A stretch of DNA of 43,188 nt, taken from assembly GCA_016781135.1 (NCBI GenBank), contig JADDQY010000132.1:1-43188 (forward strand). The letters are read 5' to 3'. The notes below the pieces were generated by a model, which was not told the origin of the DNA, ran no database searches, and saw only the letters and a program-made list of their open reading frames with translations. A program made the position numbers and the translations under genes. This DNA is from Actinomycetota bacterium (lineage in GTDB: Bacteria > Actinomycetota > Acidimicrobiia > Acidimicrobiales > CADCSY01). Within the stretch, counting starts at the first letter, position 1; every line of letters starts with the position of its first letter. Shown here piece by piece: positions 26,358 to 35,020 of this stretch.

Positions 26358-27674
26358 GTGGCCCCGCCCTCCCGACCGCCGTCGGTCGACAGCCTCGCCC
26401 GGTCGCTGGCAAGCACCGGGCTCCCGCACCCGCTGTTGGTGGACGCCGCCCGGGAAGCCATCGCCGCCGGTGACCCGGGCTCCGCCGAGTGGCGAGCGGC
26501 TGCCGCCGGCCGTGCGCTGCTGCAGCCGGTGATCAACGCCACCGGTGTGCTGCTGCACACCAACCTGGGCCGGGCGCCGGTCGCCGTCACCTCTACCGGC
26601 ACGACTTACGCCAACCTCGAGCTCGACCTCGACGACGGCCGGAGGGGGTCGCGCCAGGACCGGGCCGCCCCCCTGCTCGCCAGGGCGTCCGGGGCCGAGG
26701 CGGCCATGGTGGTCAACAACTGCGCGGCCGCCGTGGTCCTCGTGCTCGCCGCTCTCGCCCGGGGCCGAGAGGTGGTCGTGAGCCGCGGGGAGTTGGTCGA
26801 GATCGGTGGGGGGTTCCGCATCCCCGAGGTCCTCGAGCAATCGGGGGCCCGCATGGTCGAGGTCGGCACCACCAACCGCACCCGCCTGGCCGACTACCAG
26901 GCGGCGATCGACCGCCCCGGCGCCGACGTCACCCTCGTGCTCAAGGTCCATGCCTCCAACTACCGCATCACCGGCTTCACCGAGGACGTGGCCGTCGACG
27001 CCCTCGCCGGCATCGGGCCCCCGGTGGTGGCCGACATCGGCTCGGGGCTGCTCGACGCCACCACCCCGTGGTTGCGGAGCGGGCCGCCGGCGTGGCTGGC
27101 CGGCGAGCCCGCCGCCCGCCAGACCCTGGCCGCCGGTGCCCACCTCGTCACGTTCTCCGGCGACAAGCTGCTGGGCGGCCCCCAGGCCGGGATCATCGCC
27201 GGGCGGGCCGACCTCGTCGCCGCCTGTGCTCGCCACCCCCTGGCCCGGGCCCTGCGCCCCGGGGGCCTGGTGCTCAACGCCCTGCAGGAGGTGGCCCTCG
27301 CCTACCTCCGTCGCCACGGCGACGGCATCCCCTTCTGGCGCATGGCCACCACCCCGCTCGAAGCCCTTCGTGGGCGGGCGGCGGCGCTCGGTGCCGGCCG
27401 GCCCGTGGCGTGCGCCGCGGTCACGGGGGGCGGCACCCTGCCCGGCGTGGAGATTTCCTCGGTCGGCGTCGCCGTCGACGGTGACCACACCGCCACGTTG
27501 CGAGCCGGTCCTCGCCCGGTGGTGGCCCGGGTCGTCGACGGCGTGACCGTGTGTGACCTGCGCACCGTCGACCCGAGCGACGATGCCGTGCTCTCCCGGG
27601 CCCTGGCCGGACTTCTGAGTGCCAATCGCTCCGCCGGCGACTCCGACGCCGCGCTCGTCTCGCCACGACCGTGA
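26358..27674 (+). CDS. selA: L-seryl-tRNA(Sec) selenium transferase
   Basis: Converts seryl-tRNA(Sec) to selenocysteyl-tRNA(Sec) using selenophosphate and PLP. The 438-aa protein shows the family line-up: INATGVLLHTNLGRAP, VVNNCAAAVVLVLAALA, VSRGELVEIGGGFRIPEV, VGTTNRTRLADYQAAI, ADIGSGLLD, and TFSGDKLLGGPQAGI, where Lys270 is the PLP lysine. GTG start; the end overlaps the start of selB (GTGA), so both are one operon. It is divergent from the PBP gene, 84 bp apart. It requires selC and selD, which were not seen in this window. Confidence 0.95.
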   Translation: MAPPSRPPSVDSLARSLASTGLPHPLLVDAAREAIAAGDPGSAEWRAAAAGRALLQPVINATGVLLHTNLGRAPVAVTSTGTTYANLELDLDDGRRGSRQDRAAPLLARASGAEAAMVVNNCAAAVVLVLAALARGREVVVSRGELVEIGGGFRIPEVLEQSGARMVEVGTTNRTRLADYQAAIDRPGADVTLVLKVHASNYRITGFTEDVAVDALAGIGPPVVADIGSGLLDATTPWLRSGPPAWLAGEPAARQTLAAGAHLVTFSGDKLLGGPQAGIIAGRADLVAACARHPLARALRPGGLVLNALQEVALAYLRRHGDGIPFWRMATTPLEALRGRAAALGAGRPVACAAVTGGGTLPGVEISSVGVAVDGDHTATLRAGPRPVVARVVDGVTVCDLRTVDPSDDAVLSRALAGLLSANRSAGDSDAALVSPRP

Positions 27675-29404
27675 CCGCCACCCACGTGGTGGCCACCGCC
27701 GGCCACGTCGACCACGGCAAGTCGACGCTGGTGCGCGCCCTGACCGGGATCGACCCCGACCGCTTCGAGGAAGAGAAGGCCCGAGGGCTCACCATCGACC
27801 TCGGGTTCGCTTGGGCCAGCTTGCCCTCAGGCCGCGGGGTGGCCTTCGTGGACGTGCCCGGCCACGTCCGCTTCCTCAAGAACATGCTCGCCGGGGTCGG
27901 CGCGGTCGACGCCTGCTTGTTCGTGGTCGCCGCCACTGAAGGGTGGAAGCCGCAGTCCGAGGAGCACCTGCGCATCCTCGAGCTGCTCGGGATCAGCCAC
28001 GGCCTGATCGCGCTCACCAAGGTCGCGGTCGTCGACGACGACCACCGCGAGCTGGCCCGCATGGATGTCACCGACCACGTCGCCGGCACCTTCCTGGAAG
28101 ACGCCGCCGTCGTCGAGGTCGATTCGCTCACCGGCCAAGGTCTCGAGGACCTGCGCCTCGGGCTCGACGGGCTCCTCGGCACCACTCCGGTGGCCACCGA
28201 CGCCCAGCGGCCCCGGCTCTGGGTCGACCGCAGCTTCGCCGCCAAGGGGTCAGGCACGGTGGTCACGGGCACCCTCACCGGCGGGAGCCTGGCCGTCGAC
28301 GACGAACTGGAGCTCGTGCCCGGATCTCGCCCGGTCAGGGTGCGCAGCCTGCAGAGCCACCAGGAGTCCCTGCCCGGGGTCGGACCCGGACGGCGGGTGG
28401 CGGTCAACCTGGTCGGGGTCAGCCACGACGACGTCGAGCGCGGCCAGGCGCTGATCCGACCCCGACAGTGGCACCTCACCCGTCGGCTCGACGCCAGCTT
28501 GGCCGTGCTCAGCGGCCTCGACCACGAGGTGTCGCGGCGGGGGGCCTACGTGGCCTACCTGGGCTCGGGTGAGCACCCGGTCCGTCTGAGGGTGCTGGGC
28601 CGGTCGGCGCTGGAGCCCGGCGGGTCGGGCCTGGTGCGACTCCACCTGGCCGAGGCCTTGCCGCTCGTTCCCGGCGACCGCTTCGTGCTTCGGGAGACGG
28701 GCCGGTCCGAGACCGTGGGTGGCGGCGAGGTCCTCGATGTCGACCCCGTGCTGCCGGCGTCGCGGGCCCGCCCGGACCGCTCCGTCGACCGTGTGGTGGC
28801 CGAGCGTGGCTGGATCGAAGCGGACGTGCTCGAGCGTCTCACCGGCGCGGCTCGGCCCGCCGACCTCGGGCCCTGGGTGGTCGATCCCCGGGCGCTGGAG
28901 GCCCTGCGCGCGGCGGTCGACGCCGCCGTGGACGCCGCCGGGCCACTCGGCCTCGACGTGGCCGGCCTCGACCCCCGCCAGCGAGCGGTGCTGAGCACCC
29001 TCGACGACGTCGAGGTCGACGCCGGTCGGGCCCGGCGGCGGGCTGCGGTCGACCCGTTGGCCGACCACCCGTACTCGGCGGCGCTCGAGGCGTCGCCCTT
29101 CGCTCCTCCGCCTCCCGCCGGCGTCGATCGCCAGGAGCTGCGGGAGCTGATCCGCCGGGGCCTGGTGCTCGAGAGCGAGGGCACCCACTTCGCCCCGTCG
29201 GCCCTCGACACCGCCGCCGTGGCCGTGGCCGGTTTGTTGGCGGAGCACCCGGAGGGCGTCACCGTCGCCCAGATCCGTGACGCGCTCGGCACCAGCCGGA
29301 AGTTCCTCCTGCCCCTGCTGACCCTGCTCGACGGTCGGGGGATCACCCGGCGACGTGGCGACCTGCGGATCGGCGGTCCCCGTCTGCCCTCGCTCGAGCG
29401 CTGA
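27671..29404 (+). CDS. selB: Selenocysteine-specific elongation factor
   Basis: Delivers Sec-tRNA(Sec) to the ribosome at UGA codons followed by a SECIS hairpin. About 577 aa. The G domain shows GHVDHGKSTL (G1), GLTIDLGFAW (G2), DVPGHVRFLKNML (G3) and TKVAVVDDD (variant G4, T-K-V-A rather than N-K-x-D, as often in SelB). EF-Tu-like domains 2 and 3 follow (RSFAAKGSGTVVTGTL). The C-terminal half (about 370-577) is the winged-helix part that binds SECIS RNA. The frame is intact. Together with selA it shows that the organism decodes, or recently decoded, UGA as selenocysteine. Confidence 0.95.
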   Translation: MTATHVVATAGHVDHGKSTLVRALTGIDPDRFEEEKARGLTIDLGFAWASLPSGRGVAFVDVPGHVRFLKNMLAGVGAVDACLFVVAATEGWKPQSEEHLRILELLGISHGLIALTKVAVVDDDHRELARMDVTDHVAGTFLEDAAVVEVDSLTGQGLEDLRLGLDGLLGTTPVATDAQRPRLWVDRSFAAKGSGTVVTGTLTGGSLAVDDELELVPGSRPVRVRSLQSHQESLPGVGPGRRVAVNLVGVSHDDVERGQALIRPRQWHLTRRLDASLAVLSGLDHEVSRRGAYVAYLGSGEHPVRLRVLGRSALEPGGSGLVRLHLAEALPLVPGDRFVLRETGRSETVGGGEVLDVDPVLPASRARPDRSVDRVVAERGWIEADVLERLTGAARPADLGPWVVDPRALEALRAAVDAAVDAAGPLGLDVAGLDPRQRAVLSTLDDVEVDAGRARRRAAVDPLADHPYSAALEASPFAPPPPAGVDRQELRELIRRGLVLESEGTHFAPSALDTAAVAVAGLLAEHPEGVTVAQIRDALGTSRKFLLPLLTLLDGRGITRRRGDLRIGGPRLPSLER

Positions 29405-29451
29405 CCGCCCGCTCCCCGACGCCCCCGTCCGGCCGGGCGAAGCCGAGTGCC

Positions 29452-29703
29452 CTACAGCAGCAGCCTGCGCTCCACCTCGTTCATGCCGCCCCAGATCCCG
29501 TACGGTTCTCGGATGCGCACGGCGTAGTCGAGGCAGGGCTGGCGCACGGGGCACCTCGTGCAAATGGCCTTGGCCAGTCGCTCCCGTTCGGACCTGTCGT
29601 TGTTGCGCTCGCCCTGTGAGGGTGGAAAGAAGACCGACGCGTGCCGGTCCCGACAAGCGGCGCGGGTTTGCCACCGCTCGTTGGTGAGAACTGCGCCGGC
29701 CAT
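29452..29703 (-). CDS. WhiB-family Fe-S regulator, WhiB4-like by context
   Basis: An 83-aa WhiB protein. Four cysteines bind a 4Fe-4S cluster: Cys17 (RAACRDR) and the group AICTRCPVRQPC (48, 51, 57). The G[I/V]WGG turn is present as YGIWGGMNEVERR, followed by a very short basic tail. WhiB proteins sense oxygen, NO or redox state and act with the sigma factor. Neighbourhood (class A PBP on one side, ArsA-like pair on the other) matches that of M. tuberculosis whiB4, so it is called WhiB4-like. Convergent with selB, 47 bp apart. Confidence 0.85.
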   Translation of the reverse strand: MAGAVLTNERWQTRAACRDRHASVFFPPSQGERNNDRSERERLAKAICTRCPVRQPCLDYAVRIREPYGIWGGMNEVERRLLL

Positions 29704-29773
29704 CGGTCCCCCTCCTGCCGCTACGGGAGCCGCACGCTAACGAAGCAGGCCCGAGCCCAGCAAGGGTGGTCGG

Positions 29774-30304
29774 TCACTCCACGGTGAGCTCGGCGAACAT
29801 GCCCCGGCTGGCGTGAGACGGACCGCCTTGGACCTCGGGCGGCTGGACGTCGCCCGGCACCTCGGCCTCGACCAAGCCTCGGTAGGCGGCGGGGTCGGCC
29901 CCGACCGGGATGAAGCACACCAGTCCGTAACGCCCGGGCTCGCCGAGACTGGTGTCGCCGCGCAACCTCACCCCGTCCTCACCCGGAAGTGCCCCGAGCA
30001 CGCCCTGGCGGCGCACCAACCCGCGGATCTCCTCGGAGGGAAGGTCGATGAGCTGGCCCAGGGGGCGGTTCTGAGGGTCGTCGATGCGGACCACGACCAT
30101 CTCGTGGAACTCCTGGTCGGAGGCGTTGGTGAGCACGAGCTGGGTGCCCGACGGCACCGACCGGGGCACACCGTCGAAGGCGTAGTCGATGGCCCGGATC
30201 TCGACCTCGCCGGCGTTGGTGAGATCCGAACCCTCCTCGCCGCACCCCGCCACGCCGAGCACCAGCGCCACCAGCGCTGTCGTCATCGCGACCGTGGCCC
30301 TCAC
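29774..30304 (-). CDS. Cupredoxin-like lipoprotein with a predicted type 1 copper site
   Basis: A 176-aa lipoprotein: a short signal ending LGVAGC (Cys21), then a beta-rich domain. Possible copper ligands appear in cupredoxin order: His67 (QEFHEMV), Cys130 (GLVCFIP), His164 (GPSHASR) and Met169 (RGMFAELTVE). This is seen directly; copper binding is inferred. The GTG start overlaps the stop of the nfeD-like gene, so it is the second gene of that operon. An in-frame extension upstream overlaps nfeD and is not credible. May be an electron carrier or copper chaperone. Confidence 0.75.
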   Translation of the reverse strand: MRATVAMTTALVALVLGVAGCGEEGSDLTNAGEVEIRAIDYAFDGVPRSVPSGTQLVLTNASDQEFHEMVVVRIDDPQNRPLGQLIDLPSEEIRGLVRRQGVLGALPGEDGVRLRGDTSLGEPGRYGLVCFIPVGADPAAYRGLVEAEVPGDVQPPEVQGGPSHASRGMFAELTVE

Positions 30305-31680
30305 GCCTCCCCTCCCTGCTCCCCGCCGGCCGGAGCCTCCTGCTGGGGCTTCGACCGTCTCCCTCGCTCTCGATAGTCCTTGGCGCCCCCCTCTTCGGGT
30401 TCGACCTCGAGCAGCGGCCCGTCGATGCCGACCACTCGGACCCGCTGGCCGACGGCGATCGGCGTCGCCCGGTTGGTCCGGGCCGGCCACAAGGCGTCGC
30501 GCACCCGCACCACCCCGTCGGGCGCTGCTTCGGCCACCGCCTCGCCCATCTCACCGATCATCGACTCGCGGCCCACCGTGGGGGTGGAGAAGCGGCTTCG
30601 CACGGTGGACGGCAGACCGGCGAGCATCATGAGCACCACCCCCACTACCCCGGCGACGAGGGGCAACCACCCGATGGCGACGCCGTCGAAGAGCACGAGC
30701 GAACCCACGGTGAACGCGACCACACCCACCCCGGTCCAGAACCGCGGCACCCCGGTCTGCACGTCGACGGCGAAGCCGAACACCCCGAGCCCGAGGAGGG
30801 CGAGCCCGATCGGGGAGGTGGGCAACACGGCTAGCCCGTACGCCGCCAGGACGCCGCACCCCGCCCCCACCAACCCGGCGACGCCCACCCCGGCGGTGAA
30901 GAACTCGAAGACCACGAGCACCAACGCCGCCGACAACAACAGGTAGGCCACCGGAGGGCTGGCCACCGTGTGCAGCAGCCGGGGTACGAGGTCGAGCTTG
31001 GCCAAGCGGGCGTCGACGGTGAGGTCGGCGCTCGGCGGACCTCCCTCGACCGGCTCGAACGTGGCCGTCTGCAGTTTCGCACCGGCCACCTCCCGACCGT
31101 CGAGGGCGGCGATGAAGCTCCCGAGCACGGCCGACTCCTCCGCGTTCAACTCCACCAACCCGAGCTCGAGCGCCTCCTCCGGCCCGACCGTGCCCCGCCG
31201 CAGCGCCGCTGGGGCCTCGCCGAAGATGGGCTCGGGGACGAGCCCGAGTCGGGACTCGGGCGCCATGCCTGCCAGCGGGGCAGCGAGCGCCAGGCTGGCC
31301 GCCCCACCGAGCGCCTCGGCCCCGCTCTCACCCACCCACACGGCGATGGGGACCCGGGCGTGGGCGACGCGGAACTCCAGGGCATCGAGCTCGGCGGTGG
31401 GCAGGACCGATCCTGGGCTGTCGAGCTGGATGACGAGCGCTTCGGCACCCCCTTGTTCGCTCTCGGCGATGGCGTCGCCGAGGAAGTCGGCGAGCACGGG
31501 GTCCAGGTAGCCCGAGACCTGCACCACGTTCACAAACGACGGCCGGGCGTCGCCCTCTTGCGCCCCGACCGGGCCCGCCATCCACAGCCCGGCAGCGAGG
31601 ACGAGGCACGCCGGAAGTAACCTGCCCCGCCGTCCCCCCGGGAGAGGAAGTCGTGGACCCCACTCAGTTCCTGCGTGCAT
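30301..31680 (-). CDS. NfeD-family membrane protein with ClpP-like domain
   Basis: About 459 aa, the long NfeD form (NfeD1b): signal sequence (about 18-40, ending VGAQ), a ClpP/crotonase-like domain (ALVIQLDSPGSVLPTAELDAL, VPIAVWVGESGAEALGGAAS), four or five membrane segments (about 235-360), and a C-terminal OB fold (IGEMGEAVAEAAPDGVVRV, VRVVGIDGPLLEVEPE). The usual G-A-x-A-A-S-A-G serine motif reads GAEALGGAA, so the catalytic Ser seems missing. NfeD proteins act with stomatin/flotillin-like proteins; none is seen here. The ATG start lies 28 bp inside the divergent ArsA-like gene; an inner start is possible. Confidence 0.8.
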   Translation of the reverse strand: MHAGTEWGPRLPLPGGRRGRLLPACLVLAAGLWMAGPVGAQEGDARPSFVNVVQVSGYLDPVLADFLGDAIAESEQGGAEALVIQLDSPGSVLPTAELDALEFRVAHARVPIAVWVGESGAEALGGAASLALAAPLAGMAPESRLGLVPEPIFGEAPAALRRGTVGPEEALELGLVELNAEESAVLGSFIAALDGREVAGAKLQTATFEPVEGGPPSADLTVDARLAKLDLVPRLLHTVASPPVAYLLLSAALVLVVFEFFTAGVGVAGLVGAGCGVLAAYGLAVLPTSPIGLALLGLGVFGFAVDVQTGVPRFWTGVGVVAFTVGSLVLFDGVAIGWLPLVAGVVGVVLMMLAGLPSTVRSRFSTPTVGRESMIGEMGEAVAEAAPDGVVRVRDALWPARTNRATPIAVGQRVRVVGIDGPLLEVEPEEGGAKDYRERGRRSKPQQEAPAGGEQGGEA

Positions 31681-32639
31681 CCCGAGTCGTCATCGTTGCC
31701 GGGAAGGGTGGCGTGGGCAAGACGACCGTGTCTGCCGCCCTTGCCCGCATGGCCGCCCGCCAGGGCCTGAGCGCCCTGGTGGTGCAAGTGGAGCGCACCT
31801 CGAGCCTGGCGTCGCTGTTCGGCCGGCCACCGCTCACCTACGTGGAGTCGATGCTCGCGCCGGCGGCGGGAACGGTCGGCGAGGTGCGGGGGCGGACCAT
31901 CACGCCCGACGACGCCCTGCTCGAGTACCTCGAGGACCACGGGCTCCGCCGCATCTCCAAGCGCCTGGTGTCGACCGGCGCCATGGACGTGGTGTCGACG
32001 GCGGCCCCGGGGATCAAGGACATCCTCATCCTCGGCAAGGTGAAGGCCCTGGAGCGCAGCGGCGCCGCCGACCTCATCGTGATCGATGCGCCGGCTGCCG
32101 GCCACGCCATCACCTTCTTGCTCTCGGTGCGGGGGTTGCTCGATGCCGTGCGCGTCGGGCCCATCAACGCCCAAGCCCGTGACGTGCTGGAGCTGCTCAC
32201 CGATCCCGAACGCACCACGGTGGTGCTGGTCACCCTTCCCGAGGAGACACCGGTCAACGAGCTGGTGGAGACCGCGTTCAGCCTCGAGGACCGAGTAGGC
32301 GTGAGCCTGGGACCCGTCGTGGTCAACGGGGTGTACCCGACGGTGCCCGGCCTGGACATCTCCCCGGCCGAGGCAGCCGCCGCCGCCGGGATCACCCTGC
32401 GCCCCGGCGACGAGCCGGCGCTGTCGGCGGCAGCCAGCTTCCGTCGGCACCGGCAGGTGCTGCAGCACGCCCAGGTCGAGCGCCTGGCCGAACTGCTCCC
32501 GATCCCCCAGCTCCGGCTCCCGTTCCTGTTCGATGCCAGCCTCGGACCGGCCCACGTCGATGTCCTCGCCGACGCCCTGGCTGACGAGGTCGTCAGGCTC
32601 CCTGACCCGGTCCCGCCCGCTGGAGCTTGGTGCCGATGA
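31653..32639 (+). CDS. ArsA-like P-loop ATPase, first of a pair
   Basis: About 328 aa. An ArsA/GET3-type ATPase with the deviant Walker A GKGGVGKTT (17-25) and VIDAPAAGHAITFLLSVRGL as switch II. Actinobacteria carry such genes in adjacent pairs (Rv3679-Rv3680 in M. tuberculosis), thought to form a heterodimer. The stop overlaps the start of the second gene (ATGA), so they are translated together. No arsenite-binding cysteines of ArsA are evident, so arsenic transport is not claimed. GTG start, overlapping the divergent nfeD-like start. Confidence 0.88.
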   Translation: MDPTQFLRASRVVIVAGKGGVGKTTVSAALARMAARQGLSALVVQVERTSSLASLFGRPPLTYVESMLAPAAGTVGEVRGRTITPDDALLEYLEDHGLRRISKRLVSTGAMDVVSTAAPGIKDILILGKVKALERSGAADLIVIDAPAAGHAITFLLSVRGLLDAVRVGPINAQARDVLELLTDPERTTVVLVTLPEETPVNELVETAFSLEDRVGVSLGPVVVNGVYPTVPGLDISPAEAAAAAGITLRPGDEPALSAAASFRRHRQVLQHAQVERLAELLPIPQLRLPFLFDASLGPAHVDVLADALADEVVRLPDPVPPAGAWCR

Positions 32640-33724
32640 CGGCCGCGCCCGATCTCGAGCGCCTCGTCGACCGCGCCGGCATCCTCGTCTGCTGCGGCTC
32701 GGGAGGGGTGGGCAAGACCACCACCGCCGCCACCTTGGCGTTGCAGGGCGCCAGGCAGGGCCGGCGGGCGGTCGTGGTGACGATCGACCCGGCGAAGCGC
32801 CTGGCCGACACCCTCGGCATCGGCTCGCTCGCCAACACCCCCATCCGGATCGAGGGCGACTGGCCCGGGGAGCTGTGGGCGATGATGCTCGACACCAAGT
32901 CCACCTTCGACGACCTGGTGGTCAAGCACAGCACCGACGACGCCCAGGTTCAGCGCATCCTCGGCAATCGCTTCTACCGCAACATCTCCGGCGCCCTGTC
33001 AGGCACACAGGAGTACATGGCCGGCGAGAAGCTCTACGAGCTGCACGACGAGGGCCGATTTGACCTGGTCGTGGTCGACACCCCTCCGGCCCACCACGCC
33101 CTCGACTTCATCGACGCCTCCCGGCGTCTCACCACCTTCCTCGACCACCGGCTCTACCGGATGCTGATGACGCCGACCCGGGCCTACCTCCGAGCGGTGC
33201 ACCTGGCCGCTCAGGCCTTCGTGCGCACCGTCTCCAAGGTGGTCGGCGGTGAGGTGCTCGACGACGCCCTCGCCTTCTTCAGCGCCTTCGAGGGGATGGA
33301 AGAGGGCTTTCGGCAGCGGGCCGAGGCCGTGCAGGACCTGCTCGGCGCCGAGGGCACGGCCTTCGTGCTGGTGGCGTCGCCCCGCAGCGACGCGGTCGCC
33401 GAAGCGAGGTTCTTCGCCGGCCGGCTGAGCGAGTCGAACATTGCCGTTGCCGCGCTCGTCATCAACCGAGTCCACCCCCGCTTCACCCGGGACCACGCCG
33501 AATCCGAACGAGAGCGCACTCGCCGGGCGGCCGGCACCGCGTTGGAGCCGCTCTACACCAACCTGGCCGATCTCCGGGCCGTCGCCGACGGCGAGGACGC
33601 CAACCTGGTCGAGCTGGCCGCGCAGGTGGCCCCGGCTCCGGTCACCCGGGTGCCGCTGTTGGAAGACGACGTGCACGACCTGGCCGGGCTCGACCGCATC
33701 GCCGGCCACCTGTTCGGCCGCTGA
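32636..33724 (+). CDS. ArsA-like P-loop ATPase, second of a pair
   Basis: A 362-aa partner of the preceding gene. Walker A is CGSGGVGKTTTA (20-31), followed by VTIDPAKRLADTLGI (the intra-dimer contact region) and VVDTPPAHHALDFIDA. It is longer than the first protein, with a helical insert (RTVSKVVGGEVLDDALAFFSAFEGMEEGF) that in tail-anchor-protein and anion ATPases forms the substrate-facing part. ATG start overlaps the previous stop. A role in stress or membrane-protein handling has been suggested for the mycobacterial pair; here it is inferred by similarity only. Confidence 0.88.
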   Translation: MTAAPDLERLVDRAGILVCCGSGGVGKTTTAATLALQGARQGRRAVVVTIDPAKRLADTLGIGSLANTPIRIEGDWPGELWAMMLDTKSTFDDLVVKHSTDDAQVQRILGNRFYRNISGALSGTQEYMAGEKLYELHDEGRFDLVVVDTPPAHHALDFIDASRRLTTFLDHRLYRMLMTPTRAYLRAVHLAAQAFVRTVSKVVGGEVLDDALAFFSAFEGMEEGFRQRAEAVQDLLGAEGTAFVLVASPRSDAVAEARFFAGRLSESNIAVAALVINRVHPRFTRDHAESERERTRRAAGTALEPLYTNLADLRAVADGEDANLVELAAQVAPAPVTRVPLLEDDVHDLAGLDRIAGHLFGR

Positions 33725-33745
33725 CCTCGTTCGGTCACTACCCGA

Positions 33746-33773
33746 CGGCCCGGCGGCGACGACGGACGGGCCG
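33746..33773. terminator. Possible terminator between convergent genes
   Basis: 7-bp arms CGGCCCG / CGGGCCG with a 14-nt loop, between the ArsA-like pair and the STAS gene, which converge. Weak evidence. Confidence 0.35.
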
Positions 33774-33807
33774 CTGCGCCGAGCACTGCCCTCCGGGCGA
33801 TCGAGGT

Positions 33808-34149
33808 TCAGGACCCGTCGGAGAGGGCAGCAGCGGCTTCCTGCTCGCTGGTCGACACCGAGGCCACCCGGTCGAAGCCGGTGGTGTGCAGCAGACGGGC
33901 AACGGCTGGGCGGGCGCCGTAGACGGCGACATCGCCTCCAGCCTCTCGAGATCGCCGTACCCCACCGATGAGCGCCCCCAGTCCGGCGGAGTCGAGGAAG
34001 GGCACGCCGGACAGGTCGATCAGCAGGCGCAGGCCGCCGCCGAGCTCGGTGAGCGTCTCCCGAAACTGCCCCACAGTGAACGCGTCGAGCTCTCCGACAG
34101 GGCGACAGACGGTGTATTCCCCGGACTGGTCAACGTTGATCTCGAGCAC
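33808..34149 (-). CDS. STAS-domain anti-sigma-factor antagonist
   Basis: A 113-aa single STAS domain (SpoIIAA/RsbV type). Core motif LIDLSGVPFLDSAGLGALIGG contains the Ser that partner-switching kinases phosphorylate (D-S-A-G-L). Such proteins release sigma factors from anti-sigma kinases. No kinase or sigma gene is next to it in the window. GTG start with GGAGG 6 bases upstream. The divergent receiver-domain gene beyond may belong to the same signalling route, which is inference. Confidence 0.88.
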   Translation of the reverse strand: MLEINVDQSGEYTVCRPVGELDAFTVGQFRETLTELGGGLRLLIDLSGVPFLDSAGLGALIGGVRRSREAGGDVAVYGARPAVARLLHTTGFDRVASVSTSEQEAAAALSDGS

Positions 34150-34266
34150 GAGGACCTCCGAAGGCAGGCGGCGACGGGGACGTAGGTGGTGTACCCGCCG
34201 GCTCACCCTACCCATCGGACCTCCGTCGGCGACCCTCCCGGACCGCCATGAGTACGCTTCGTCGCC

Positions 34267-34695
34267 ATGCCCGACGTCCTGATCGCCAGCGATTCGCCGT
34301 CGGTGGTCGACGAAGTGACCGCCGCCATCGCCGGCTCGGGCACCACCACGCGCACGGTCCCCACCGGCGTCGAGGTGCTGCCGGAGATCTCGCGCCAGCG
34401 CCCCGATCTGGTCGTGCTCGACCAGCAGATGGGCAACATGGGCGGCTTCGCTACCTGCCTCGCCCTGCGTCTGGAGCAAGGCGCGGACCGCCTCGAGCCC
34501 GTCCCCGTGCTGCTGCTGCTCGACCGGCGGGCCGACGTGTTCCTCGCCCGACGCTCGGGCGCCGACGGCTGGGTGATGAAGCCGCTCGACCCCATCCGCC
34601 TCCGCCGAGCCGTCGCCGCCTTGCTCGACGGGGGGACCTACCTCGACCCCACCGGTGCCCCTCGGAGCAGCGCCACCGTCGGTCCGCCCGGGTAG
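34267..34695 (+). CDS. Stand-alone response-regulator receiver domain
   Basis: A 142-aa receiver domain without an output domain. The phosphoacceptor is Asp52 in PDLVVLDQQM, the conserved Lys105 in GWVMKPLDP, and the acidic pocket near Asp3/Asp9 (MPDVLIASDS). It could carry phosphate to a partner or act as a protein-protein switch. It ends 11 bp before the tRNA gene; divergent from the STAS gene. Confidence 0.8.
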   Translation: MPDVLIASDSPSVVDEVTAAIAGSGTTTRTVPTGVEVLPEISRQRPDLVVLDQQMGNMGGFATCLALRLEQGADRLEPVPVLLLLDRRADVFLARRSGADGWVMKPLDPIRLRRAVAALLDGGTYLDPTGAPRSSATVGPPG

Positions 34696-34706
34696 GCTCG
34701 TCAAGG

Positions 34707-34784
34707 CGGGAAGTAGCGCAGCTTGGTTAGCGCGCAGCGTTCGGGACGCTGAGGTCGCGGGTTCGAATCCCGCCTTCCCGACCA
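34707..34784 (+). tRNA. tRNA-Pro (anticodon CGG)
   Basis: Complete cloverleaf: acceptor CGGGAAG / CTTCCCG, D-arm GCGC/GCGC, anticodon arm CAGCG-TTCGGGA-CGCTG with anticodon CGG, T-arm GCGGG-TTCGAAT-CCCGC, and encoded CCA at 34,782-34,784. It marks the border between the intact core and the accessory DNA on its 3' side. No second copy of its 3' end was found in the window. Confidence 0.95.
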
Positions 34785-35020
34785 GAGAAGGTGCTGGTCA
34801 CAGTCCCTTTCTCACTTTCGGTGGTTGCCGTTCGGCGCCGACAGAGCACAAATAGACCACATTCGTCGCGGCTGCTCGCGGTCCTCAGAGGGGTCGTACG
34901 GGCGTCGACGGCCACCGCGAGCGGTCGGCCGTCGGGTGAGCCAAACTCTTCCGAGGGTTCCTTCACCGCCTCGCGCTGCGACCGTCGGCTCCGAAGCCAG
35001 GGTTGTAGCGTGGTCGTGTC

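Noticed and set aside
31653..33724. ArsA-like pair as an arsenite efflux system
   Set aside because: No arsB, arsR, arsD or arsC nearby and no obvious arsenite-binding cysteines; the pair matches the mycobacterial Rv3679-Rv3680 type instead.
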